NCBI RefSeq assembly: GCF_900176595.1
Contig: NZ_LT838813.1
Coordinates: 5,226,001 to 5,290,000, forward strand
From: Aquiflexum balticum DSM 16537
GTDB taxonomy: Bacteria > Bacteroidota > Bacteroidia > Cytophagales > Cyclobacteriaceae
Direction: 5' to 3'
Length of the DNA stretch: 64,000 nucleotides
Below are positions 49,446-58,734 of this stretch, one piece after another (positions within the stretch are counted from its first letter, which is position 1; the number at the start of each line of letters is the position of its first letter). A model generated the notes under the pieces. The model worked only from the letters and a program-made list of their open reading frames with translations, was not told the origin of the DNA and did not search any database. Both the position numbers and the translations under genes were made by a program.

Positions 49446-51905
49446 ATGATGATTTCCTGCCACTTTCCTCATTCAAGTTTACCATCGAAATTCCAAAAAT
49501 CCATTTCATTTATTTTTGTTTTGATATCGTTTGTTGCCTGCGACAACAAAACAAATAAATTAATTCTCAATGGTATTCAAGAAAAGGTAGAAGTCATCCG
49601 GGACAAAAATGGGATAAACCATATATATGCGAAAAATGAACAAGATCTTTTTTTCAGTCAAGGTTATCTTGCTGCAAAGGACCGGCTGTTTCAATTTGAA
49701 ATTTGGAGAAGACAGGCCACGGGAACTTTGGCGGAAATACTTGGTGAAAGGGAATTGGAAAGGGACAAAGGCGTTCGCCTATTTAAATTCAGAGGTGAAA
49801 AATCGGCCGAACTCAAGCATTACCATCCCCGTGGTGAAATTATTGTAGATGCATTTGTAGCTGGTGTCAATACTTATATCAAAGAAGTGCGTGACAATCC
49901 TGAATTATTGCCGATTGAATTTGAACTTTTGGATATCCTTCCCGGCTATTGGACTTGGGAGGTAGTGATATCGAGACACCAAGGTCTTTTGGAAAACGTA
50001 AGAGATGAACTTACATATAGTCGCGTAATTAGCCTCATTGGACCTGAAAAAGCGCACGAAATCTACTATTTCCATCCCAATAGACCGATTTTGGATATTC
50101 ATCCATCCATTCCCAAAGAATTGCTTTTCAAGGATATTCTTGCCCCCTACAATGCTTTCCGAAAAGGAGTTACTTTTTACCCGGAAGATATCAAAACAGA
50201 GGCAAGAAATAATACCATCTCTTTTTTGGCTCAATCGCATGAATATGAAAAAGAGCTTGAAGAAACTCTGGAAACTGAGAAGTTTTCAATTGGCAGTAAC
50301 AATTGGGTTGTAAGCGGGAGTTTGACCGAAAGTGGATTTCCGATAATGGCCAATGATCCCCATAGGTTAATCGCAGTACCTTCTCTACGCTATTGGGTGC
50401 ATCTCCATGCCCCGGGTTGGGATGTTGTCGGAGGCGGGGAACCCACCATCCCCGGAGTATCCATAGGTCACAATCAATATGGGGCATGGGGACTGACAAT
50501 TTTTGAGACGGACAACGAGGATTTGCGTATTTACGATATTCACCCCGAGGATTCCCAAAAATATTTCCATAAAGGCCAATGGTTGGATATGAGCATAATC
50601 ACTGATACCATTAGGGTAAAGGGGAAACCTGATGTCCTAGTTGACTATTTTTATACCATTCATGGTCCGGTTACTTTTGTGGATGAAAAACTCCATAAAG
50701 CTGTGGCAGTCGAATGTGCTTGGTTGGAGACAGGAGGGGCACCCTATTTGGCAAGTCTACGCATGGATGTCTCCAAAACTTGGGAAGAGTTCAGAGATGC
50801 CTGCACCTATAACCATATTCCAGCTGAAAACATGGTTTGGGCAGATAAGGAAGGAAATATAGGTTGGCAGGCTACGGGCATAGTTCCTGTCCGAAATGGT
50901 TTTTCAGGTTTGGTAGCCACCTTGGGAGACGGCAGTATGGAATGGGATGGCTATTTACCCATTGAAAAAAGGCCCAATGTCACCAATCCCAAAGAGGGAT
51001 TTTTTGCCAGTGCCAATCAAAATATAGCCCCGGCAGACTACCCATTCAAAAATGCATTGGGCTATGAATGGGCAGATGCATTTAGAGGCGATCGGGTAAA
51101 AGAAGTTTTGAGTCAGGGCAGAAAATTCACTGTGGAAGAAATGGGGAAATTACAAAACGATTATTTATCCTTACCTGCAAGGACATTGGTGCCTTACCTG
51201 AAGGATTTGACTTTTGAAAATCCTTCAAGCGCCTCTGCAAAAAAGCTGCTGGAAGATTGGGATTATGTCTTGGATAAGAATTCCATAGCAGCCGGAATTT
51301 ATGTAATGTGGGAAAGAAAAATCAGGGATAATATCAAAAAAATTGTTGTCCCAAAAGAGGTGCAGTCGCTGTTTGGAAGTGTTCAATTGACCAAAGTATT
51401 GTCATGGATGGAAGAGCCCTCCCAAATCTTCGAAGGTAAATCTGAGTTGGAAAGAGATAAATTTTTAAAAGAAAGCTTTGAAATGGCTCTTTTGGAACTT
51501 GAAGAAAAATTAGGGTCAAACAGGGAGAATTGGACCTATGGTCAGTCCGATTATAAACATGCCTTGATCTCTCATCCATTAAGTTTGGCCTTATCAGAAG
51601 AATGGAACCAAAAATTAAATTTCGGCCCGGTTCCAAGAGGGGGGTACAGTTTTACTCCGGGAGCAAATGCCTATGGAGATAACAATACCTCCGGAGCATC
51701 TTTTCGGATTGTGGTTGATGTCGGGAACTGGGAAAGCGCCATTGGCATCAATACCCCCGGACAATCCGGTAATCCGGATAGCCCTTTTTATGGGAATTTA
51801 TTTTCGACCTGGGCCGATGATGGTTTTTTTTCAGTCCCTTACCAATATGAAAATGTAAAAAAAGAAATGGCAGAAAAAACAATTTTTCACCCATCAGAAA
51901 ATTAA
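49446..51905 (+). CDS. Penicillin acylase (S45-family Ntn hydrolase)
   Basis: An 819-residue S45 peptidase-type precursor. A hydrophobic segment followed by a lipobox-like FVAC (Cys32) suggests an exported lipoprotein. The autoprocessing site and new N-terminal nucleophile is Ser284 in IGSNNWVVSG, marking the alpha/beta chain boundary. Further conserved sites are NDPHRL, GVSIGHNQYGAWGLT and FFASANQN in the beta chain. It hydrolyses amide bonds of penicillin-type or acyl-homoserine-lactone-type substrates; the natural one is unknown. ATG at 49446 is preferred; a longer frame from 49260 would add 62 residues with no signal and overlap the neighbouring gene. Confidence 0.92.
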   Translation: MMISCHFPHSSLPSKFQKSISFIFVLISFVACDNKTNKLILNGIQEKVEVIRDKNGINHIYAKNEQDLFFSQGYLAAKDRLFQFEIWRRQATGTLAEILGERELERDKGVRLFKFRGEKSAELKHYHPRGEIIVDAFVAGVNTYIKEVRDNPELLPIEFELLDILPGYWTWEVVISRHQGLLENVRDELTYSRVISLIGPEKAHEIYYFHPNRPILDIHPSIPKELLFKDILAPYNAFRKGVTFYPEDIKTEARNNTISFLAQSHEYEKELEETLETEKFSIGSNNWVVSGSLTESGFPIMANDPHRLIAVPSLRYWVHLHAPGWDVVGGGEPTIPGVSIGHNQYGAWGLTIFETDNEDLRIYDIHPEDSQKYFHKGQWLDMSIITDTIRVKGKPDVLVDYFYTIHGPVTFVDEKLHKAVAVECAWLETGGAPYLASLRMDVSKTWEEFRDACTYNHIPAENMVWADKEGNIGWQATGIVPVRNGFSGLVATLGDGSMEWDGYLPIEKRPNVTNPKEGFFASANQNIAPADYPFKNALGYEWADAFRGDRVKEVLSQGRKFTVEEMGKLQNDYLSLPARTLVPYLKDLTFENPSSASAKKLLEDWDYVLDKNSIAAGIYVMWERKIRDNIKKIVVPKEVQSLFGSVQLTKVLSWMEEPSQIFEGKSELERDKFLKESFEMALLELEEKLGSNRENWTYGQSDYKHALISHPLSLALSEEWNQKLNFGPVPRGGYSFTPGANAYGDNNTSGASFRIVVDVGNWESAIGINTPGQSGNPDSPFYGNLFSTWADDGFFSVPYQYENVKKEMAEKTIFHPSEN

Positions 51906-51949
51906 CAATAGCAGCCTTTAGCATTGGGAGAAGGTTTTTGTGGGACCGT

Positions 51950-51992
51950 AAAAAAAATCCATCGCACAGTTTCGACTGCCGATGGACTTTTT
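51950..51992. terminator. Bidirectional terminator between penicillin acylase and rhodanese
   Basis: The stem TCCATCG / CGATGGA (51958-51964 and 51980-51986) with an imperfect inner stem is flanked by A/T runs on both sides, serving the two convergent genes. Confidence 0.8.
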
Positions 51993-52015
51993 CACCATTC
52001 AACCCAATTAATCCA

Positions 52016-52351
52016 TTAAACCACCTCATAAGGCCAACGAATGATTCCGCCTGCCATGTTAAAGGTGTTTTCAAAGCCCATTTCACTCATGATTTCACAA
52101 GCTTGGCCACTTCTGTTGCCACTCCTGCAATAGATATAATATTTTTTATCTTTTGGTAAGTTCTGCACCTGAGCCATGAAATTCGGACTCATGATATCGA
52201 TGTTTCTAGCTCCTTTAATTTTTCCGGATTGAAATTCACCTGCAGTTCTTACATCAAGAATTACAGCATCTTTGTCTGTCATACCCTTATTGAATTCCTC
52301 ACAATAAAGATCTGTATAGTTTTTTGGTTTGCTTCTAAAGAAATCGAACAT
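52016..52351 (-). CDS. Single-domain rhodanese
   Basis: A 111-residue sulfurtransferase domain. The active-site loop is CRSGNRS with Cys75, and the substrate-side motif AVILDVRTAGEF is at about 29-40. It likely carries sulfane sulfur or acts as a cytoplasmic sulfur-relay protein. ATG at 52351 (MFDFFRSK) is preferred; the longer frame to 52399 adds 16 unrelated residues. It may relate functionally to the MBL-rhodanese gene at 53.7 kb, but they are not in one operon. Confidence 0.92.
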   Translation of the reverse strand: MFDFFRSKPKNYTDLYCEEFNKGMTDKDAVILDVRTAGEFQSGKIKGARNIDIMSPNFMAQVQNLPKDKKYYIYCRSGNRSGQACEIMSEMGFENTFNMAGGIIRWPYEVV

Positions 52352-52428
52352 AGTATTATTCTTTTTTAATACTACAAAGTTACTATGCTCAAGATTCAAT
52401 AATCGTAACCAATATCACATATACATTT

Positions 52429-52680
52429 TCACATTTTAGGGGTGTTTTCTACCGGTTTTGGCAATTTCCCGCTGAGCTTAAGAATCGTCAACCTGATCAG
52501 TAAAGCCCATGGAATGCCATGAAAAACAAAATCCAGCCAATCCATCAGCGCCATACCTTTCGCCCCACCTGCAATCCATTTGATTTTACCCCAAATATGC
52601 GGCTCCGGCACAAATGGCGCCAATCCAAGAGTCAGGATGAGAAGGATGACAAATCTCCAATTATTGATTGTTTCTTTCAT
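52429..52680 (-). CDS. Small conserved membrane protein
   Basis: An 83-residue protein with two hydrophobic segments (about 8-25 and 50-66) and a conserved-looking centre PEPHIWGKIKWIAGGAKGM. The name RND transporter sometimes given to such small proteins is not supported by its size. The function is unknown. Its ATG overlaps the stop of the sterol desaturase-like gene by 4 bp (ATGA), so the two are translationally coupled and probably work together. Confidence 0.8.
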   Translation of the reverse strand: MKETINNWRFVILLILTLGLAPFVPEPHIWGKIKWIAGGAKGMALMDWLDFVFHGIPWALLIRLTILKLSGKLPKPVENTPKM

Positions 52681-53621
52681 TTTACACTTTTTACGGTTGA
52701 TTTCACCAAGTTTGGCTGGCCTCTTTTGTTGGTTTTTTCCGGCGAATGTTTGTGAAATGGATATGTTATCTGAGATAAAAAGGTTTTGGGAAAATCCTCC
52801 ATCCCATCAAATCCCAATGGCTCATCTTTTCCTTCATGGGGAATATAATCTGTATTGAAAATATAATCCCAAAGGCTCAGCGTGATACCATAATTCACAC
52901 CATACTTTCTGTCTTTTGGAAGTGTCTTAGCATGGTGCCAAAGGTGCATGACCGGATTGTTCAGGATATATTTCAATGGGCCATAAGTGATTCTCAGATT
53001 TGCATGATTGAGATGTCCTATGGCTGTGGTGAAAATATGCATGATAAAAAAATCTTCCAATCCAAACCCGATCATGGCCAAAGGAATATATTGGACTGAC
53101 TTATAAATTATGGTCTCCATCCAGTGAAATCTCAGATGCGCCGCAAAACCCATCTCTTCGACCGAATGGTGAACCTTATGAAATTCCCAAAGCAAGGGTA
53201 CTCTGTGAAGCATCCTATGGACATTCCATTGGATAAAATCAGCCAATAAAAACATCAGCAGAAATTGTGTCCACCTAGGCCAGGTGTCAATATGAATGGC
53301 CACCGTATTTTCAATCCCAAACCAACCCAGAAAATCATTAAATGCCTCTACAGCTACATTGGAAATAGCATTGTAGGCTATCAGTGAAAATAAAAAGTAA
53401 TTGAAAAACATATAGAATCCATCCAACCAGAAGTCCTTTCTGAAGATAGCCTGCTTTTCCCGCCAAGGAAGAAATATTTCCAATAACCATACCCCTACCG
53501 AAAGCCCAAGCAACCACCAAAAATAATTATGCCAGGAAGGATAAAACATTTCGCTGACCAAGTAGTCCCAGTAACCGTAATAAGAATCCCCTATTATTTT
53601 GATATATTTTTCTATATCCAT
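52677..53621 (-). CDS. Sterol desaturase / fatty acid hydroxylase family protein
   Basis: A 314-residue integral membrane di-iron enzyme with several hydrophobic helices in residues 30-130. The histidine boxes are HRMLH (135-139), HKVHH (148-152), HLNH (203-206) and HLWHH (226-230), the full pattern of the family. It could hydroxylate or desaturate a fatty acyl, carotenoid or sterol-like lipid; the substrate cannot be assigned. It is coupled with the small membrane protein downstream. Confidence 0.93.
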   Translation of the reverse strand: MDIEKYIKIIGDSYYGYWDYLVSEMFYPSWHNYFWWLLGLSVGVWLLEIFLPWREKQAIFRKDFWLDGFYMFFNYFLFSLIAYNAISNVAVEAFNDFLGWFGIENTVAIHIDTWPRWTQFLLMFLLADFIQWNVHRMLHRVPLLWEFHKVHHSVEEMGFAAHLRFHWMETIIYKSVQYIPLAMIGFGLEDFFIMHIFTTAIGHLNHANLRITYGPLKYILNNPVMHLWHHAKTLPKDRKYGVNYGITLSLWDYIFNTDYIPHEGKDEPLGFDGMEDFPKTFLSQITYPFHKHSPEKTNKRGQPNLVKSTVKSVK

Positions 53622-53702
53622 CGCTTCAATTTATTGAATTTAAAGAAAAAGGCAATCCACTTGGACGCCTTTTTCGATACTCCCATAAACCACAACTAAT
53701 AA

Positions 53703-55139
53703 TCATTTGTTATAATCCTTGATCGCTGCACTCATATCAAGAACTTTAACATTTTTTAATCCATTTTGTATAATACTGCTTCCAGCAGCTGAACGATATC
53801 CTGTCCCGCAATGCACCACTACAGGTTTATCTGTCGGTATTTCATCTAATCGATCCATTAACTCGGGCAAGGGTATATTGATGGCATTTTCAAATACTTT
53901 ACCCTTGGCAACTTCACCGGAATTTCTGATGTCTATGATTGTAAAAGCATCTCTATTGAAATCAAAGGCCGCTTGGTCGAAGATATCCATAGACTCCCCG
54001 TCCTTTTCGTCATAGACAAATGCCCCTTTGATAAACGGTTCATACCCGATTTTGGTAGTTTTTGAAATCAGTTCTTCCAAACTTTCTTTGCTTTCAGCAA
54101 CCAAATAATAATCAGAGCCCGGAGGAATCAGACTTCCCAACCAAGTTTCAAATTTGGCACCGTTCATGATATTGACAGCCCCTTCAATATGTGACTTTTT
54201 AAATTCCCCTTGATTTCTGCCGTCAATTACAACCACTTCCCTATCGGTCGTTTTATTTTTTCCCAATCTTGCTACCTCATCTTTTGAAGCTTGATATTGA
54301 GGTGCACCACTTTTGTTCAATTCCACATTGTAGGGAAAATACTTTGGAATAAAGGGTTGGTCCTGAAGTAATAATTCAACAAACGCATCCTCAGTCATAT
54401 CCTGCAGGGCGTAGTTTGTCAGTTTTTCCATACCTATGGTACTGCTTGGGGCATCACTGATTGCTTTTCCACAAAGAGACCCGGCCCCATGGGCAGGATA
54501 TACAGCGACATCATCATCCAAAAGCATCAGTTTCTCTCTTGTACTGGCATACATCATTTTTGCCAATTCAATTCTGGTGGCCATTATATTCCCGACCGAT
54601 TCTCTCAAATCAGGCCTTCCCACATCCCCAATAAACAGGGTATCACCCGTAAATACGGCGACATCTTTCCCGTTTTCCTCGACTATAATAGATATGCCAT
54701 CGGGAGAATGTCCGGGTGTATTGATTGCCTTTAATCTTACATTTTTGGAAAGTTTGATGATATCTCCTTCATCGAAAGCTTTATGGGGATAATCCGCTCC
54801 GGCCAACTTACTGATGTAAACTGTTGCCCCGGTAGTGTTATGTATTTCAAGATGGGAACTAACAAAATCAGCATGCGGATGAGTTTCAATCACTCCTACT
54901 ATTTTGGCTCCATTGGCATCTGCATGGTCATAATATTGCTGGGGATTTCTGCCAGGGTCTACCAAGATCATTTCTTTGCCTACCTGTATGGCGTAACTGA
55001 AATGGGCCAAACCGTCATCTTCAAACTGCATAATGGAAACTTCCTTCAATTCAGCAGGCTTTATCAACTGCTCAAACTGAAATCCATGCGCCAGCGTGAA
55101 AATCCCTATTGCCAATATGCTGAGAAATAATTTTTTCAT
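53703..55139 (-). CDS. Periplasmic MBL-fold hydrolase with two rhodanese domains
   Basis: A 478-residue protein with a signal peptide (cleavage near LAHG, residue 19). The metallo-beta-lactamase domain (about 30-235) has THPHADFVSSH with metal ligands near His87, His89 and Asp91, NTPGHSPDG, and FTGDTLFIGDVGRPDL, the pattern of persulfide dioxygenase (ETHE1)-type enzymes. Two rhodanese domains follow; the first has lost its active-site Cys, while the second keeps HCGTGYRS (Cys near 446). It likely oxidises or transfers sulfane sulfur in the periplasm. The start MKKLFLS gives a good signal; a longer frame adds 15 residues. Confidence 0.92.
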   Translation of the reverse strand: MKKLFLSILAIGIFTLAHGFQFEQLIKPAELKEVSIMQFEDDGLAHFSYAIQVGKEMILVDPGRNPQQYYDHADANGAKIVGVIETHPHADFVSSHLEIHNTTGATVYISKLAGADYPHKAFDEGDIIKLSKNVRLKAINTPGHSPDGISIIVEENGKDVAVFTGDTLFIGDVGRPDLRESVGNIMATRIELAKMMYASTREKLMLLDDDVAVYPAHGAGSLCGKAISDAPSSTIGMEKLTNYALQDMTEDAFVELLLQDQPFIPKYFPYNVELNKSGAPQYQASKDEVARLGKNKTTDREVVVIDGRNQGEFKKSHIEGAVNIMNGAKFETWLGSLIPPGSDYYLVAESKESLEELISKTTKIGYEPFIKGAFVYDEKDGESMDIFDQAAFDFNRDAFTIIDIRNSGEVAKGKVFENAINIPLPELMDRLDEIPTDKPVVVHCGTGYRSAAGSSIIQNGLKNVKVLDMSAAIKDYNK

Positions 55140-55297
55140 TTGCGGTTTTTTATACCTAAAACCAAAATTAGTCAAACAAACCACCCAAAAATGTGACGGA
55201 TGTTACATTAGAAAATGATTTTAATCTTCTAAGTGTCATTTATTACAAAATATCCAATGAAATTCTTTCAAATTTGAGTATTAATAAAAACTGAAAA

Positions 55298-55900
55298 ATG
55301 AGCAATTTTTGGGATCAGAAATTTTCTTTAACCCCAAACCTTTACGGGGAAAAACCAAATCAATTCCTTGAAAGGGACTTGAAGAAACTTCCTCCGGGAA
55401 AAATCCTCCTGCCCGGTGAAGGAGAAGGAAGAAATGCACTTTATGCTGCTGCTTCTCAATGGGAAGTCACAGCCATTGACCAAAGCCCCATCGCTAAAAA
55501 GCACACCTTAAAAAAGGCCCATGATCTTGGATTGGATATGGATTATCATGTGACTGATATCAGAGATTTCCACTTTGCGCCGGAAACGTATGATGTGGTG
55601 GCTTTGATCTATTTTCACCTCCCGGAAAATATGCAGACCGAAATACACAAAAAAACGGTTGATGCTTTAAAAAAGGGTGGGAGTATTTTCATTGAAGGCT
55701 TTGGAAAAGACCAATTAAACTACCATTCAGGCGGACCAAAAGACTTACAGATGCTTTATAATTTGGATGACCTGAAAGCTTCCTTTCCTGGAATAAGCTG
55801 GGAGGAGGAATTCGATGGGATTTTGGATCTTGATGAAGGTGTAGGTCATAAAGGTGCAGCTCATGTGATAAGGCTAAAAGGAACAAAAAACAGTGGATAA
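55298..55900 (+). CDS. Class I SAM-dependent methyltransferase (TehB-like)
   Basis: A 200-residue methyltransferase. The SAM-binding motif I is LLPGEGEGRNALYAA (about 37-51), followed by VTAIDQSP (motif II) and YDVVALIYFHLP (motif IV-like). It is similar in size and layout to small methyltransferases of the TehB/thiopurine group, so a tellurite or small-molecule target is possible but unproven. It precedes the universal stress gene by 89 bp on the same strand. Confidence 0.88.
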   Translation: MSNFWDQKFSLTPNLYGEKPNQFLERDLKKLPPGKILLPGEGEGRNALYAAASQWEVTAIDQSPIAKKHTLKKAHDLGLDMDYHVTDIRDFHFAPETYDVVALIYFHLPENMQTEIHKKTVDALKKGGSIFIEGFGKDQLNYHSGGPKDLQMLYNLDDLKASFPGISWEEEFDGILDLDEGVGHKGAAHVIRLKGTKNSG

Positions 55901-55989
55901 GCTGATTTAAATCAGGTTATATTTTTCTATATTGACTTAAATTGTGTTTTGAATGAAATCAACCAGATAAATCCTAAATAATCCCAAAT

Positions 55990-56793
55990 ATGAAAATTCT
56001 CGTTCCCACAGATTTCTCAGATAATGCCAACAACGCACTGGAATTCGCCAAAAAAATAGCCCACGAAGAGAAGTCCATTATCACATTGTTTTTCGCATTT
56101 TATGCTGTTTATGATTTTGCCTCGCAGGCCACTGAAATAATTGGTCAGATCGAACAGGATGCCAAAAGAGAGTTGAAAAAAGCCGTAGAACAAGGTAGAA
56201 AAGAAGGACTGAATTTTGATTACAGAATTGTACAGGGGAGTGTAGCCACTGCTGTAACCACGATTGCATACCGTGACGACTACGACCTGATAGTAATGGG
56301 AACACAGGGAGCGAGTGGAATCAAAAAAGCACTGATAGGGTCCAACACCGGTCATGTTGTCAAGGAATCAAAGGTCCCGGTGTTGGCTATTCCTTTTGGT
56401 TCAGAATGGTCCAGGGAAAATAAAATATCCGTTGCCCTCGAACTTCATAAAGAAGATGAAAAATATTTCAAGAAGCTTTTTAAACTAACCCAACATATGA
56501 AATTGCCCTATGAGTTTTTTCACATAAAATCAGAGACCAACTTCGAAAAAGAAATTGAGTTCAAAGGCCTGGAAGTTTACCTGAAAGAAAAAAACCCTGA
56601 TTTGGAAATAAAATTCACCCTAATAGATTCTTCAGATGTCTCAAAGGGTTTCTCCCATTATTTGGATAATAATCCCAACACGATGCTTGTCATGTTCCAC
56701 AAAAACAAGTCTTTCTTTGAATACCTATTCAATAAAAGTACCAGCGTAGAAATGGCATTTCACACCCATGTTCCTTTGTTGGTGATCAATTGA
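55990..56793 (+). CDS. Universal stress protein, two-domain type
   Basis: A 267-residue USP. The N-terminal domain has the ATP-binding pattern G-2x-G-9x-G(S/T) in GTQGASGIKKALIGSNTGHVV (about 104-124) and MKILVPTDFSDNANNALEFA at the start. The C-terminal domain (about 150-267) has lost the motif and is degenerate, a common tandem USP layout. It helps survival under stress or growth arrest; the target is unknown. Confidence 0.92.
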   Translation: MKILVPTDFSDNANNALEFAKKIAHEEKSIITLFFAFYAVYDFASQATEIIGQIEQDAKRELKKAVEQGRKEGLNFDYRIVQGSVATAVTTIAYRDDYDLIVMGTQGASGIKKALIGSNTGHVVKESKVPVLAIPFGSEWSRENKISVALELHKEDEKYFKKLFKLTQHMKLPYEFFHIKSETNFEKEIEFKGLEVYLKEKNPDLEIKFTLIDSSDVSKGFSHYLDNNPNTMLVMFHKNKSFFEYLFNKSTSVEMAFHTHVPLLVIN

Positions 56794-56801
56794 TTGATTT
56801 T

Positions 56802-56821
56802 AGATTGTAGATTGTAGATTG
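56802..56821. repeat. Short AGATTGT tandem repeat
   Basis: Three near-perfect 7-bp units (AGATTGT AGATTGT AGATTGG) follow the USP gene. It is too short to mark as an element; slippage-prone DNA. Confidence 0.6.
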
Positions 56822-56932
56822 GATGATAATAAATTAATGGTCATAACAAGTAATAAAAATTACTCTTCTTTCTATCAAATGAAATCCTGGTTAAAAGATT
56901 GAGTTAATAACTCTGAGTAGTTTAAGTGATAC

Positions 56933-57229
56933 TTATATTTTAAAATCCTTTGGGTCTTTGCGGTTCGGTCTAAAGCTCACCACCTCAATATAGTCTTCCT
57001 TTATTCGGTAATAAATACTCGTCTGTTTACTGAAGACACACTTCCTCAAGCCATTACGCCTTTTGGATACACGATACATGTGGGGCATATTTGAAATTTG
57101 GTCCAGAGTATTTTCAATTTTATCATAGATTTCCTTTGCTTTTTTCTGCCCAAAGTTTCGCACAATATATTCTAACAATTCTATCTGTTCATGCCTGGCA
57201 CGAAGAGAATAACGGACCTCCAAAGCCAC
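56933..57229 (-). CDS. RelE/ParE-family toxin
   Basis: A 98-residue RelE/ParE-fold toxin: ARHEQIELLEYIVRNFGQKKAKEIYDKIENTL is the helical hairpin, and KCVFSKQTSIYYRIKEDYIEVVSFRPNRKDP is the C-terminal beta part with positively charged residues. It likely inhibits gyrase (ParE-like) or mRNA translation (RelE-like); the sequence does not decide. It follows its antitoxin gene without a gap (start at 57229, antitoxin stop at 57230-57232). Confidence 0.9.
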   Translation of the reverse strand: MALEVRYSLRARHEQIELLEYIVRNFGQKKAKEIYDKIENTLDQISNMPHMYRVSKRRNGLRKCVFSKQTSIYYRIKEDYIEVVSFRPNRKDPKDFKI

Positions 57230-57463
57230 CTAAAAATTAAATCGATTTTTGATTTCCTCACGAACTGAATCTCTTGAAATGTACTGTCCCTTATCCAGCT
57301 GTTCCAATCCCTCATCGATAGCTGCCTGATCTTCGGTATTTAATTCATCCCAAAAATCCGATTCATCTTCAATGTTCAAAAGTGTTTTGACAGCATTCAA
57401 AACACGTTCATCATTGCTGTTGATGATTTCAGATATTATCTTGTATTTTAACGCAATATCCAT
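57230..57463 (-). CDS. Cognate antitoxin of the RelE/ParE-type toxin
   Basis: A 77-residue acidic protein (many Glu and Asp), helical, with the C-terminal motif YISRDSVREEIKNRF typical of toxin-wrapping antitoxins. No ribbon-helix-helix motif is clearly visible at the N-terminus, so the DNA-binding type is uncertain. It directly precedes the toxin gene, forming a bicistronic toxin-antitoxin operon. Confidence 0.88.
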   Translation of the reverse strand: MDIALKYKIISEIINSNDERVLNAVKTLLNIEDESDFWDELNTEDQAAIDEGLEQLDKGQYISRDSVREEIKNRFNF

Positions 57464-57602
57464 TTGATAGTAATTTATCTGTCCAATAAAGTTAACATAT
57501 TTTATTTTTAGTTTCGTTTCCTCCCCTTGATTGAAATAATCCTTCTATATTATAATCGCCTCGAAAATCAGAAAACCTAAAATTCAAGTTCTGAAATGAA
57601 AC

Positions 57603-58439
57603 CTAAATTCTCTCTGTTAACCATTTCAAAATATCCTCCATAATCTCCTCCTTTTCATATTCATTGATCAGTTCATGATAGAGGTCGGGATATCTACGAT
57701 AGGTTGCATCTTTGGAAGCAATATTCTTTATAAATTCCTCAGTTCCTTTTGGGTTGGTCAGTTGGTCGCCTGTACCGTGCATCATCAATACCGGATATTG
57801 AAATTCACTTGACTTTGATTCAATTTCTCTCATCATTCTCAATAATTCATACCCTGTCCTGGCAGGTATCGCTTCGCTGTAAACCAAGGGATCCTCATTG
57901 TATTTTTTTACTTCCAATGGATCATGGGAAATCATTGAACTGTCCAATTGAAGGACTTTCAATTTTGGCGCTATTTTACTGACAATGGAAGATAATGCGA
58001 TCAATCCTTTCGAGACATTGTCAGCCGGCTTTAAGGCCGCAGCACTCAAAATAATTCCATCTGCCTGAGGCTTATATTTAAGTGCATAAGCAGCCACCAG
58101 TCCCCCACCCATACTGTGTCCGAAAATAAAAGCAGGGGTATTGGGGACAAAATTTTTCACCTTTCCAAAAAGGGCATCAATATCCTTTAGGTAATCCTCA
58201 TAAGAGGAAAAATAAGCAGTTGGTTTTGGCAGAGATGATTTGCCATGCCCCCTTCCGTCAAAGGTAAATACCGCAATATTCCTTTCAACCAATTTTTTGG
58301 CAAAATGGGCATATCGACTGCTGTGTTCACCCAATCCGTGTACGATCAATATTGCCGCGTCGGATTTCTCGGGCATCCAAGCCTGCAAATAAAGCTTGAT
58401 TCCATCATGGCTTGTGTAGGAAGTTTCCAGGTGTTTCAT
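57603..58439 (-). CDS. Monoacylglycerol lipase-like alpha/beta hydrolase
   Basis: A 278-residue cytoplasmic alpha/beta hydrolase of the lysophospholipase/monoacylglycerol lipase group. The oxyanion-hole motif HGLGEHSSRY is at about 34-43 and the nucleophile elbow GHSMGG at 107-112 (Ser109). A likely Asp is in MHGTGDQLTNP and the His in YHELINE. ATG at 58439 (MKHLETSYTS) is preferred to an ATG seven codons upstream. Confidence 0.92.
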   Translation of the reverse strand: MKHLETSYTSHDGIKLYLQAWMPEKSDAAILIVHGLGEHSSRYAHFAKKLVERNIAVFTFDGRGHGKSSLPKPTAYFSSYEDYLKDIDALFGKVKNFVPNTPAFIFGHSMGGGLVAAYALKYKPQADGIILSAAALKPADNVSKGLIALSSIVSKIAPKLKVLQLDSSMISHDPLEVKKYNEDPLVYSEAIPARTGYELLRMMREIESKSSEFQYPVLMMHGTGDQLTNPKGTEEFIKNIASKDATYRRYPDLYHELINEYEKEEIMEDILKWLTERI

Positions 58440-58509
58440 TGGTTTGAATTTTGGTGTCAATATGGTTTACTGCTGTTTTGTTTTATTTGTGGGACAACTT
58501 TTCAATGTA

Positions 58510-58595
58510 AGATGACCGATGTCCGATGACCGATGTTGTCCGATGTCCGATGACCGATGTCAGATGTCAGATGTCAGATGACCGATGACCGATGT
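58510..58595. repeat. GATGACCGATGTC-type tandem repeat
   Basis: About 86 bp of imperfect 7-bp units (CCGATG/A, CAGATGT) in the intergenic region upstream of the hydrolase gene. Such minisatellites are slippage-prone and occur in many Bacteroidota genomes. No functional role is evident. Confidence 0.75.
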
Positions 58596-58734
58596 TGGAG
58601 ATGCCCTGTGAACATTGTTGTGCCGCGTTGTAATGATTATTTATTAGACATTTTACAAATTAAGTCAAGACCTGAAAGTACTTGATTTCTAGATTTTCAT
58701 GTTGAAGGGGATGTTCAAACCAACTTGAATTAAA

